From Lysobacterales bacterium (GTDB taxonomy: Bacteria; Pseudomonadota; Gammaproteobacteria; Xanthomonadales; S139-57), in NCBI GenBank assembly GCA_015485125.1, contig WFUE01000034.1, forward strand, positions 1 to 33,217: a stretch of 33,217 nt of DNA, read 5' to 3'. The stretch's first letter is position 1, and each line of letters begins with the position of its first letter. The notes under the pieces are model-generated. The model had not been told where the DNA came from. It saw only the letters and a program-made list of their open reading frames with translations, and did not search any database. The position numbers were made by a program, and so were the translations under genes. Shown piece after piece: positions 15,796 to 22,431 of the stretch.

Positions 15796-16431
15796 TCAGT
15801 GGCCGCCATGGCTATGGCCTTCATGCCCATGAAAGGGCTGGTGGAAAACCACATGCAACAGGGTACCGGCCGCCAGCGCCTGAAAGGCACGAAAGGCCAG
15901 CGCGTGTTCCATCCACGCAGCCTGTTCACTGAAGCCGAAGCCGATACCGGTAGCCAGCAACAAGCCGGCAAAGACCAGCAGCGTCAGCGGCAGGGAAAAA
16001 GCCGAGCGCACCAGTGCCCACACCGCGATCCCCACCGGCAGGCGGTGCAGAATCACCGCCAGCGGCAACAGGCCGTGAGACGACGCACTCATCTGGCCGC
16101 TCAGGCCCACGCCATCCATGAAACTGTGCAGCACCAACCCGGCCACTGCCAGCACCAGTGTCAGCAAATGGGTGGAATGGGCCAGCTGATGCAGTGCCTT
16201 TTCCGTCAACCAGGGCAGAAACAGGCCCACCGCCAGCAGGGCGAAGCCCGCATAAAAGCCCTGCTGCCAGAAATCGGGCAGCAGATGCCAGAGCACCAGC
16301 AGCACCACCGCCAGAAAAGCGGCCAGATTGATGCCCTGCAAAAGATGCCGGCCATGGCGGGCACGACTCAGCCACAACGACAGCAAGGGGCCGGCCAGCA
16401 AGGCCAGCCAGGCAAGCAACAAAAGCAGCAT
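15796..16431 (-). CDS. ZIP-like divalent metal transporter with His-rich tail
   Basis: 211 residues with about seven predicted membrane helices. Two helices carry ZIP-type metal-site patterns: LHSFMDGVGLSG (compare HNFxDG in ZIP helix IV) and ILHRLPVGIAVW (compare HExPHE in helix V, here with R-L-P in place of E-x-P). The C-terminus HVVFHQPFHGHEGHSHGGH is rich in histidine and could bind Zn2+, Fe2+ or similar ions. The exact metal-site residues differ from classical ZIPs, so transport activity is inferred. It ends 7 bases from the amgK stop and is divergent from guanine deaminase. Confidence 0.68.
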   Translation of the reverse strand: MLLLLLAWLALLAGPLLSLWLSRARHGRHLLQGINLAAFLAVVLLVLWHLLPDFWQQGFYAGFALLAVGLFLPWLTEKALHQLAHSTHLLTLVLAVAGLVLHSFMDGVGLSGQMSASSHGLLPLAVILHRLPVGIAVWALVRSAFSLPLTLLVFAGLLLATGIGFGFSEQAAWMEHALAFRAFQALAAGTLLHVVFHQPFHGHEGHSHGGH

Positions 16432-16458
16432 GGGTACCCGAATGAAAAAACCAGTGGG

Positions 16459-16473
16459 CTGTTATCATAGCAG
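16459..16473. promoter_or_regulatory. Symmetric divergent promoter: overlapping extended -10 elements
   Basis: CTGTTATCATAGCAG is a 7-1-7 dyad with one mismatch. Rightward it reads TGTTATCAT, an extended -10 (TGn then TATCAT, 16463-16468). Leftward it reads TGCTATGAT, also an extended -10 (TATGAT, 16469-16464). The two elements share most of their bases and would give 5' leaders of roughly 20-30 bases to guaD and the ZIP-like gene. It could also be an operator. Confidence 0.5.
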
Positions 16474-16496
16474 TTTTGCCTGCAACCCCCTCAACC

Positions 16497-17813
16497 ATGA
16501 CCTCAGAAAACACCCATGCCACGCTGCGTATTACCGGCGATGTGCTGCGCTTTCGCCACGACCCCTTTGCACAGGATGGTGCCCTGGAGCTGCTTGGTGA
16601 TCACAGCCTGGTCATCGGGCAGGGCAAGCTGCTGGCGGTACTTCCCGCCAACGAGGCACGGCAACGCTGGCCGGATTGCGAAGAACAGGACTACCGCGGC
16701 CATTGGCTGCTGCCCGGGCTGATCGACGCCCACGGCCATTATCCGCAACTGGCCATCACCGCCAGCTGGGGCGCCGAGCTGCTGCCCTGGCTGGAACAAT
16801 ACACCTTTCCCGAGGAAAGCCGTTTCGATCGAAGCGACTACGCCCGCGACATGGCCGCCCGCTACCAAAGGCTCTGCCTGCAAAACGGCATTACCACGCC
16901 GGTGGTGTTCTGTACCAGCCACCCGCTGTCGGTCGAGGCCTGGTTCGAGCAGGCCGAAGCACTGAACATGCGCAGCATCGCCGGGCAGGTGCTCATGGAC
17001 CGCAACGCGCCGGATGCGCTGCTGCGTGATCACGAAACCGCACTGGAGGAAGTACAAAACCAGATTGGTCGCAGGCACGGCCACGGGCGGCAGCAGGTGG
17101 CCATCACCCCGCGCTTTGCCGCCACCAGCAGCCGCGAGCAATTGCAGGGCGCCGGCTGGCTGATGGCACGGCATGATTGCCTGATGCAAACCCATCTGTC
17201 GGAAAATCCGGATGAAATCCGCTGGATGCTGTCGCTGTTTCCCGAATGCCGGGATTATCTGGAAATCTACGAAAAACACGGCCTGCTGGGCCCGCGCAGC
17301 CTGTTCGCCCACGGCATTCACCTGTCGGAGGATGAAACCCGCCTTCTGGCCGAAAGCGGCGCGGCCATCATCCATTGCCCCAGTTCCAACCTGTTTCTCG
17401 GCAGCGGTCTGTTCGCCGCCAGAAAACTAGTGGATGCCGGCATTCCGCTGGCGCTGGGGGCCGATGTGGGTGCCGGGCCCAGTCTGAATCCATTCAGTGT
17501 CATGGCCCGGGCCTACGAGGTCAGCCGCCTGCAATCCGCACCGCTGAACGCCGCCCAGCTGCTCTGGCTGGCCACCGAGGGTGCGGCCCAGACACTGAAA
17601 CTGGATGCCTGCATCGGCCGCCTGCAACCCGGGCTGGAAGCCGACCTCATTGCCCTGAACCCGCAGGCTACCGAAGCGCTGGCACTGCGCTACAACCGGG
17701 CCGAAAGCATCGAGGAAGCCCTGTTCGCCCTGCTGTGCCTGGGGGATGACCGCATGGTGGCCGCCACCTGGCTGGCGGGAGAGCAACGCTGGTCACCATA
17801 CAGCAGGGTGTGA
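16497..17813 (+). CDS. guaD: Guanine deaminase
   Basis: 438 residues from ATG 16497, chosen over in-frame TTG 16476; neither has a good ribosome site. It converts guanine to xanthine and ammonia in purine salvage or catabolism. The amidohydrolase metal site is complete: HxH in LIDAHGHYPQ, the histidine and glutamate in QTHLSENPDE, the histidine in LFAHGIHLSEDE, and the aspartate in LGADVGAGPSLNPF. The family usually has DTHIHYPQ; here it is DAHGHYPQ with both histidines kept. It is monocistronic, divergent from the ZIP-like gene, and ends at a bidirectional hairpin. Confidence 0.93.
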   Translation: MTSENTHATLRITGDVLRFRHDPFAQDGALELLGDHSLVIGQGKLLAVLPANEARQRWPDCEEQDYRGHWLLPGLIDAHGHYPQLAITASWGAELLPWLEQYTFPEESRFDRSDYARDMAARYQRLCLQNGITTPVVFCTSHPLSVEAWFEQAEALNMRSIAGQVLMDRNAPDALLRDHETALEEVQNQIGRRHGHGRQQVAITPRFAATSSREQLQGAGWLMARHDCLMQTHLSENPDEIRWMLSLFPECRDYLEIYEKHGLLGPRSLFAHGIHLSEDETRLLAESGAAIIHCPSSNLFLGSGLFAARKLVDAGIPLALGADVGAGPSLNPFSVMARAYEVSRLQSAPLNAAQLLWLATEGAAQTLKLDACIGRLQPGLEADLIALNPQATEALALRYNRAESIEEALFALLCLGDDRMVAATWLAGEQRWSPYSRV

Positions 17814-17823
17814 ACGCATAACA

Positions 17824-17844
17824 AAGCCGGCTCAAGGCCGGCTT
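17824..17844. terminator. Bidirectional intrinsic terminator
   Basis: AAGCCGGC (17824-17831) pairs with GCCGGCTT (17837-17844) over a 5-base loop. It lies between the convergent guaD and small secreted protein genes. The leftward side continues TTTGTTA after the stem; the rightward side has no T tract. Confidence 0.65.
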
Positions 17845-17865
17845 GTCCATGGGCCAAGCTTGCGT

Positions 17866-18267
17866 TCAGGGCGTGCAGCGAGCCTGGCGCTGGTTGCTCT
17901 GCACACTGCACAGGCAACGAACCAGTGCGCCCGCTTCAGCATGACCTTGCTTCAGCAGGTTGACCCCTTCCCCCAGTTTTTCGCTGGCATCCGGTTCATA
18001 GTAGGCGTTGAGCACAAACTGCCGCACCCGCTCATAATCCACCGGCGCGCCCTTGGCGAAGGTAAAGCTGTAGTGAGCGCGCCCCAACCCTTCATCCAGG
18101 GTGTATTCGATCTGGGCACCCGTCTCTACCGCACGTTTCAGGGTGTAGTCCGTGGCCGTGGAACAGGATGTGCCGTCATTGCACTGTACCGAACAGCCAC
18201 CCTTGACTTGTGCCTGCAGAGGCAGGCTCAGCCACAGACCGGCCAGAAACACGAGGGTTGTCTTCAT
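17866..18267 (-). CDS. Small cysteine-rich secreted protein, unknown function
   Basis: 133 residues from ATG 18267, preceded by a good AAGGAGAG ribosome site. The open frame extends 49 codons upstream, but without a ribosome site or secretion signal. The signal peptide MKTTLVFLAGLWLSLPLQA is followed by a mature part with six cysteines: a cluster at Cys25, Cys29 and Cys35, and three more in the last 20 residues (VRCLCSVQ and ARCTP). This suggests up to three disulfides in the periplasm or outside the cell. I do not recognise the family. It is flanked on both sides by near-identical hairpins and stands alone between guaD and mdh. Confidence 0.8.
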   Translation of the reverse strand: MKTTLVFLAGLWLSLPLQAQVKGGCSVQCNDGTSCSTATDYTLKRAVETGAQIEYTLDEGLGRAHYSFTFAKGAPVDYERVRQFVLNAYYEPDASEKLGEGVNLLKQGHAEAGALVRCLCSVQSNQRQARCTP

Positions 18268-18381
18268 CCGAACTCTCCTTTGTGTCAATGATGTAATCCA
18301 CACTACGCCCATATCAGGCAGGCGTGCTGTCATCCTAGCAAAAAATACACAAACCACGCCATTTTCCGGCAGCCCATGCAA

Positions 18382-18406
18382 CAAAGCCGGCACAAGGCCG
18401 GCTTTG
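18382..18406. terminator. Intrinsic terminator of mdh
   Basis: CAAAGCCGGC (18382-18391) pairs perfectly with GCCGGCTTTG (18397-18406) over the loop ACAAG. It lies 21 bases past the mdh stop, in the direction of mdh transcription. Its sequence is nearly the same as the hairpin at 17824-17844. Confidence 0.65.
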
Positions 18407-18427
18407 GTTGCCAATACCCACTACGAT

Positions 18428-19408
18428 TCAAGAAAGCAGGTGGGCAATGGCGTCTCTTTCCTCTTTCAGCTCCTGCCAGCTGGCATCCATGCGTTCACGG
18501 GCAAAATCGGAGATTTCCAGCCCGGTAACGATCTGGTAGTCACCATCCTTGCACACACAGGGGTAGGAATAGATCACGCCCGGATCGATGCCGTAATCCC
18601 CCGTGCTGGGCACCGCCATGGAGACCCACTCGCCCTCCGCCGTACCCAGCGCCCAACTGCGCATGTGGCTGATGGCGGCATTGGCCGCGGATGCGGCGGA
18701 AGAAGCGCCCCGCGCCTTGATGATGGCCGCGCCGCGTTGCTGCACCTCCGGGATGAAGGTTTCCTTGTACCAGTTTTCATCCACCAGTTCGGTTGCCGGC
18801 TTGCCATCCACCATGGCATGCGCAATATCGGGAAACTGGGTGGAGGAATGGTTGCCCCAGATGATCATGTGCGCCACCTGGCTGACCTGGGCGTTGCAGC
18901 GGGCCGCCAGCATGGCCATGCCCCGGTTGTGGTCCAGGCGGGTCATGGCGGTGAAATTTCTCGGATCGAGATCCGGCGCGTTGCGCTGGGCAATGAGGGC
19001 ATTGGTGTTGGCCGGGTTGCCCACCACCAGTACCTTCACACCCCGGCTGGCCTGCTCGTTCAGCGCCTTGCCCTGTACGCTGAAGATCTGCGCGTTGGCT
19101 TCCAGCAGATCCTTGCGCTCCATGCCCGGCCCGCGCGGGCGCGCGCCCACCAGCAGGGCGTAGTCCGCATCCTTGAAGGCCTCGTTGGCATCGTCGGTCA
19201 TCATGATGCCATGCAGCAGCGGGAAGGCGCAGTCTTCCAGCTCCATGGCCACGCCCTTGAGGGCACCCAGGGCGGGTGAGATTTCCAGCAGATGCAGGAT
19301 CACCGGCTGGTCCTTGCCCAGCATGTCGCCGTTGGCGATACGGAACAACAGCGCATAACCGATCTGGCCTGCGGCGCCGGTAACGGCTACACGAACGGGT
19401 GCTTTCAT
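18428..19408 (-). CDS. mdh: Malate dehydrogenase, cytosolic-type (NAD-dependent)
   Basis: 326 residues from ATG 19408, which has GGAGG 6 bases upstream; an upstream in-frame start lacks this. It interconverts malate and oxaloacetate in the TCA cycle. Visible are the nucleotide-binding loop [17 protein letters not shown], the mobile-loop arginines in [15 protein letters not shown], the RLDHNR motif and the catalytic histidine in [13 protein letters not shown]. The sequence belongs to the eukaryote-cytosol/Thermus-like group, not the E. coli group. It is monocistronic. Confidence 0.96.
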   Translation of the reverse strand: MKAPVRVAVTGAAGQIGYALLFRIANGDMLGKDQPVILHLLEISPALGALKGVAMELEDCAFPLLHGIMMTDDANEAFKDADYALLVGARPRGPGMERKDLLEANAQIFSVQGKALNEQASRGVKVLVVGNPANTNALIAQRNAPDLDPRNFTAMTRLDHNRGMAMLAARCNAQVSQVAHMIIWGNHSSTQFPDIAHAMVDGKPATELVDENWYKETFIPEVQQRGAAIIKARGASSAASAANAAISHMRSWALGTAEGEWVSMAVPSTGDYGIDPGVIYSYPCVCKDGDYQIVTGLEISDFARERMDASWQELKEERDAIAHLLS

Positions 19409-19450
19409 GGTCGACCTCCAAGTATTCGAGATGGGTTGCAAAGGGCGTTC

Positions 19451-19456
19451 ATTATA
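19451..19456 (-). promoter_or_regulatory. Consensus -10 hexamer of mdh
   Basis: Read leftward, 19456-19451 is TATAAT, about 43 bases before the mdh start codon. No convincing -35 hexamer is seen at 16-18 bases, so this is a candidate only. Confidence 0.4.
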
Positions 19457-19504
19457 CGCCTGCCCATCACCAGGGGGATAGAAAAGCTGAGAATGGTTTG
19501 GGCC

Positions 19505-19532
19505 CTTGAAAAAAATCGTCCCGTCCCTATCT
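19505..19532 (+). promoter_or_regulatory. Heat-shock (sigma-32/RpoH) promoter
   Basis: CTTGAAA (19505-19511) is followed after 13 bases by CCCTATCT (19525-19532). The sigma-32 consensus is CTTGAAA, 11-16 bases, CCCCATNT, so only one defined position differs. It lies 43 bases upstream of the first Hsp20 start. Confidence 0.8.
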
Positions 19533-19574
19533 CATGGTTACCGAAAAAGCAAGCCATGACAGGAGGTAAGAAAC

Positions 19575-20027
19575 ATGCTGCACACTGCTTTCTTCTCCCG
19601 CCCGGGCAGCCTGTATCAGGAGCTCAGCCGGGTACAACGGCAAATGGATGCTCTGCTCAACCAGGCGCTGGGTGGAACCGGAAATATTCGTGAAAGTCGT
19701 CCGGATGTCTATCCGGCCCTGAACATCGGCACCTCGCCGGATGCGGTGCATGTGTATCTGTTTGCTTCCGGACTGGACCCGGAGAAGCTGGATGTATCGC
19801 TGGAACAGAATGTGCTCACCATCAGTGGTGAACGCAAAGACGCCGTGGACGAGAATGAAAAATTCTATACCCGCGAACGCTTCCAGGGTGAATTCCGCCG
19901 TGCCGTCAGCCTGCCGGAGGATATCGACCCTGACCAGGTGGAAGCCAGCTACAACGATGGTGTGCTGCACATCGTGGTCAAGCGCCAGGAATCCAGCAAG
20001 CCGCGTCAGATTGAAGTGAAGTCCTGA
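19575..20027 (+). CDS. Hsp20/alpha-crystallin small heat-shock protein (first of pair)
   Basis: 150 residues, with an AGGAGGT ribosome site 7 bases before the ATG. The N-terminal arm (SRVQRQMDALLNQAL) precedes an alpha-crystallin domain from about residue 45 (PALNIGTSPDAVHVYL) to NDGVLHIVVKR, and the protein ends with a short IEV motif of the I-x-I/V type used in oligomer assembly. It is an ATP-independent holdase that binds unfolding proteins during heat or other stress. The sigma-32 promoter upstream supports heat induction. The second Hsp20 starts 12 bases downstream. Confidence 0.93.
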   Translation: MLHTAFFSRPGSLYQELSRVQRQMDALLNQALGGTGNIRESRPDVYPALNIGTSPDAVHVYLFASGLDPEKLDVSLEQNVLTISGERKDAVDENEKFYTRERFQGEFRRAVSLPEDIDPDQVEASYNDGVLHIVVKRQESSKPRQIEVKS

Positions 20028-20038
20028 GGAGGTGCGTC

Positions 20039-20446
20039 ATGAGCCAAGAACAAGCCCTGCAAAAAAAGGAACAGCAAGCCGTTCAAACGGTACAGGAAGC
20101 CACTGAACAGGAAGTCATCATGCAGCCGGCCGTGGATGTCTCAGAACATGCCAACGGCATCGTGCTGCGTGCCGACCTGCCCGGCGTGCACAAGGATCAA
20201 CTCAGTATCGAGCTGGAAGGCGACCAGCTGGTCATCGACGGCAAGGTCAGGCTCGACCTGCCCGAACAACTGGATGCCCGCTACGCCGAGATCCAGACCA
20301 GCCGTTACCGCCGCAGCTTTACTCTGGGCAAGGATCTCGATGGCGAGAACATCGAGGCCGACCTCAAGAAAGGCGTACTGACCCTGCGCATTCCGAAACG
20401 CGCGGAAGTACTGCCACGCAAGATCAGCATCAAGAGCGGCGACTAA
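20039..20446 (+). CDS. Hsp20/alpha-crystallin small heat-shock protein (second of pair)
   Basis: 135 residues with a GGAGGTG ribosome site directly after the first Hsp20 stop. The N-terminal arm is short and Gln/Glu-rich; the alpha-crystallin domain runs from about residue 30 (PAVDVSEHANGIVLRADLPG) to KKGVLTLRIPKR, with the C-terminal motif ISI. The sequence differs clearly from the first paralogue (DLPG form against SGLDP form), so this is not a recent duplication. The two probably form mixed oligomers or serve different clients, as IbpA/IbpB do, which is inference. Confidence 0.92.
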   Translation: MSQEQALQKKEQQAVQTVQEATEQEVIMQPAVDVSEHANGIVLRADLPGVHKDQLSIELEGDQLVIDGKVRLDLPEQLDARYAEIQTSRYRRSFTLGKDLDGENIEADLKKGVLTLRIPKRAEVLPRKISIKSGD

Positions 20447-20521
20447 AGCCCGCTACCCCCTGAAACTCGTGCCGGGTTCGCTTTGCGGCCCGGCCTCCCA
20501 TGCACAACATGACTCACTGCC

Positions 20522-20539
20522 TGCGGCGAAACCGCCGCA
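20522..20539 (+). terminator. Weak hairpin between hsp20 and yfdX
   Basis: TGCGGCG (20522-20528) pairs with CGCCGCA (20533-20539) over the loop AAAC; a CTTTTG follows 7 bases later. It may be a partial terminator lowering yfdX expression, or may stabilise the upstream mRNA end. Confidence 0.35.
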
Positions 20540-20575
20540 AGAGCAGCTTTTGTCCGAAAAACAGGAGAAACCGCC

Positions 20576-21481
20576 ATGAACAACCGTTTCACACAGCTCC
20601 TCAGCGCACTGCTGCTTATGACTTTGCTCAGCAACCCGCTGTGGGCCGCTAAACAGGAAAACGCCTCCGTGGCCCAGGCTCGGCAACAAGCCGAGCAAAC
20701 CACGTCCGACCTGACGCAGGACCAGCGCGAGCAAATCGTCTCCGAGGCGCTGGAAGCACTGAACCAGACCATCGCCGCCCTGCATGCGCTGGACCAGAAC
20801 GACAAGAAAGCCGCGTTGCAAGCCCTGGAAAAAGCCACCGGCAAGCTGGACCTGCTGCTGGCCCGCAAGCCGGAACTGGCCCTGGCACCCGTGGATGTAC
20901 GCGTCTTCACCACGGATCTCTACGCCAGCACCACCGCCATCAAGGAAGCCCGTGAAGCGGCTCTGGATGCCCTGAAAGACGGTGACGTACAACAGGCGCG
21001 GCACATTCTGGCCGGCCTGGCCAGCGAGGTGGAGATTCAGGTCGTCAACCTGCCCATGGGCACCTACCCGGCCGCCATCAAGGCCATCTCGCCACTGATC
21101 GATGCCGGCAAGCTGGAAGAAGCCAAGGCCGCCCTGCAGGCTACATTGAATACGTTGGTCATCGACAGCTCGGTCATCCCACTGCCCCTGCTGCGCGCGC
21201 AACTGATGCTGGAAGCCGCTGAAAAACTGGCCGAAGACAAGGATCGCAGCCAAAAGGACAGCATGGATCTGCACACGCTGCTGGACAGCGCCCGAGACCA
21301 GCTGGAACTGGCCGAGGCCCTGGGCTACGGCAAAAAGGCGCAATTCAAGCCCATGTATGAGCAGATCGAGTTGATTCACAAGAAAACCAAGGGCAGCAAG
21401 AGTGGCACCGGCTTTTTCGACAAGATCAAGCAGGCGCTGCAAGATCTCAGGGAAGAGCAACAGGAAAAATCAGGGAAATAA
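20576..21481 (+). CDS. YfdX-family periplasmic stress protein
   Basis: 301 residues. The signal peptide MNNRFTQLLSALLLMTLLSN-PLWA is followed by a mostly helical protein with the YfdX family blocks (LLLARKPELALAPVDVRV, NLPMGTYPAAIKA, IPLPLLRAQLMLEAAEKLA). YfdX proteins are poorly understood; E. coli YfdX is controlled by EvgA and two yfdX genes occur in the transmissible heat-resistance locus with Hsp20 and ClpK. Here the gene follows two Hsp20 genes 129 bases downstream and has its own AGGAG ribosome site. It ends at a strong terminator. A periplasmic chaperone-like role is inferred. Confidence 0.85.
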   Translation: MNNRFTQLLSALLLMTLLSNPLWAAKQENASVAQARQQAEQTTSDLTQDQREQIVSEALEALNQTIAALHALDQNDKKAALQALEKATGKLDLLLARKPELALAPVDVRVFTTDLYASTTAIKEAREAALDALKDGDVQQARHILAGLASEVEIQVVNLPMGTYPAAIKAISPLIDAGKLEEAKAALQATLNTLVIDSSVIPLPLLRAQLMLEAAEKLAEDKDRSQKDSMDLHTLLDSARDQLELAEALGYGKKAQFKPMYEQIELIHKKTKGSKSGTGFFDKIKQALQDLREEQQEKSGK

Positions 21482-21488
21482 GACCCAT

Positions 21489-21514
21489 GCCCCGGTTCTC
21501 TCCGGGGCTTTTCA
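21489..21514 (+). terminator. Strong intrinsic terminator of the Hsp20-YfdX operon
   Basis: GCCCCGG (21489-21495) pairs with CCGGGGC (21502-21508) over TTCTCT and is followed by TTTTCATTCATTC. It starts 7 bases after the yfdX stop. Confidence 0.8.
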
Positions 21515-21536
21515 TTCATTCTTGTCTCAACACCCC

Positions 21537-21564
21537 TTCACATGTGGGGCAATTCTGCTACATT
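21537..21564 (+). promoter_or_regulatory. Candidate promoter of the PhnD-like/GGDEF-EAL operon
   Basis: TTCACA (21537-21542) and TACATT (21559-21564) are 16 bases apart and the -10 is preceded by TGC (extended -10). It lies 29 bases before the GTG start, just beyond the yfdX terminator. Confidence 0.45.
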
Positions 21565-21593
21565 GCCACCCTCTGCGACAGGAAGGGTACAAC

Positions 21594-22421
21594 GTGCGTT
21601 CGTGGTTCGGTCACCTGATATTATTGCTGCTGTCCTCGTCCACATGGGCTGGGGAAAGCTATTCCTGGTCCGTAGTCCCCCAATTCTCTCCCACCACGGT
21701 TCACCGGGACTGGACACCACTGCTGGATTATCTGGAACAGGAGACCGATCACGCCTTCCACCTGGTCACGGCTGACAGTTTCGATTTCTTCGAGGGCAAT
21801 CTCTACAAGGGGCATTTCGATTTTGCCTATGCCAACCCCTATCAAACCTTGCTGGCACACCGCCACCAGCACTATCAGCCGCTGGTGCGTGATGAAAAAA
21901 GCCGCCTGACCGGCATACTGGTTGTTCGCAAGGACAGTGCCTTTGATCAACCCGCTCAATTGGACGGGCAACCCATCGCCTTCGCCTCTCCCAACGCCTT
22001 TGCAGTCTCCCTGTACATGCGTGCCCTGCTCAAGGAAAAACTGGGGCTGAACATCCAGCCCGTGTATGTAGGCACCCACAGCAATGCCTACCGCCAGGTA
22101 TTGCTGGGGCGGCTACCCGCCTGTGGTGGCGTCTACCGTACCCTGCGCAAGGAACGACCGGAAGTCCAGGCCCACTTGAAAGTCATTTACGAAGCACCCA
22201 GCACCATCACCCACGCAATATCCGCCCATCCGCGTGTGCCGGCGGCCATTCGCGAACAGGTACGCCAGGCACTACTGGCACTGAAAGCCACTGAACAGGG
22301 GCGTATCCTGCTGGCTTCCGTCTTTCTTCCCGAGCCGGTGGCGGCCAATTTTCAGCGAGACTACCAGCCACTGGAACAACTGAACCTGGACGACTATGTC
22401 GTCTTGCCGGAATCCCCATGA
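21594..22421 (+). CDS. PhnD-like periplasmic substrate-binding protein
   Basis: 275 residues from GTG 21594, chosen because GGAAGG lies about 7 bases upstream and the signal peptide (GHLILLLLSSSTWA) begins right there; the frame is open upstream but that part overlaps the yfdX end. It has the phosphate/phosphonate-binding (PhnD) superfamily fold: YSWSVVPQFSPTTVHRDW at the start, the FDFAYANPYQTLL block, LTGILVVRKDS and AFASPNAFAVSLYMR. No ABC permease or ATPase follows; the next gene is a membrane GGDEF-EAL protein. It therefore probably acts as a periplasmic ligand receptor feeding c-di-GMP signalling, not as a transporter part. The ligand is unknown. Confidence 0.82.
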   Translation: MRSWFGHLILLLLSSSTWAGESYSWSVVPQFSPTTVHRDWTPLLDYLEQETDHAFHLVTADSFDFFEGNLYKGHFDFAYANPYQTLLAHRHQHYQPLVRDEKSRLTGILVVRKDSAFDQPAQLDGQPIAFASPNAFAVSLYMRALLKEKLGLNIQPVYVGTHSNAYRQVLLGRLPACGGVYRTLRKERPEVQAHLKVIYEAPSTITHAISAHPRVPAAIREQVRQALLALKATEQGRILLASVFLPEPVAANFQRDYQPLEQLNLDDYVVLPESP

Positions 22422-22431
22422 AGCCGTACCG

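Noticed and set aside
16459-16473. The dyad upstream of the ZIP-like gene as a Zur box
   Set aside because: Zur sites have TGTTAT and ATAACA separated by 3 bases; here the spacing is 1, so the match is not convincing.
18152-19279. Rightward open frame of 375 codons opposite mdh
   Set aside because: It covers the mdh coding strand and the terminator hairpin; shadow frame.
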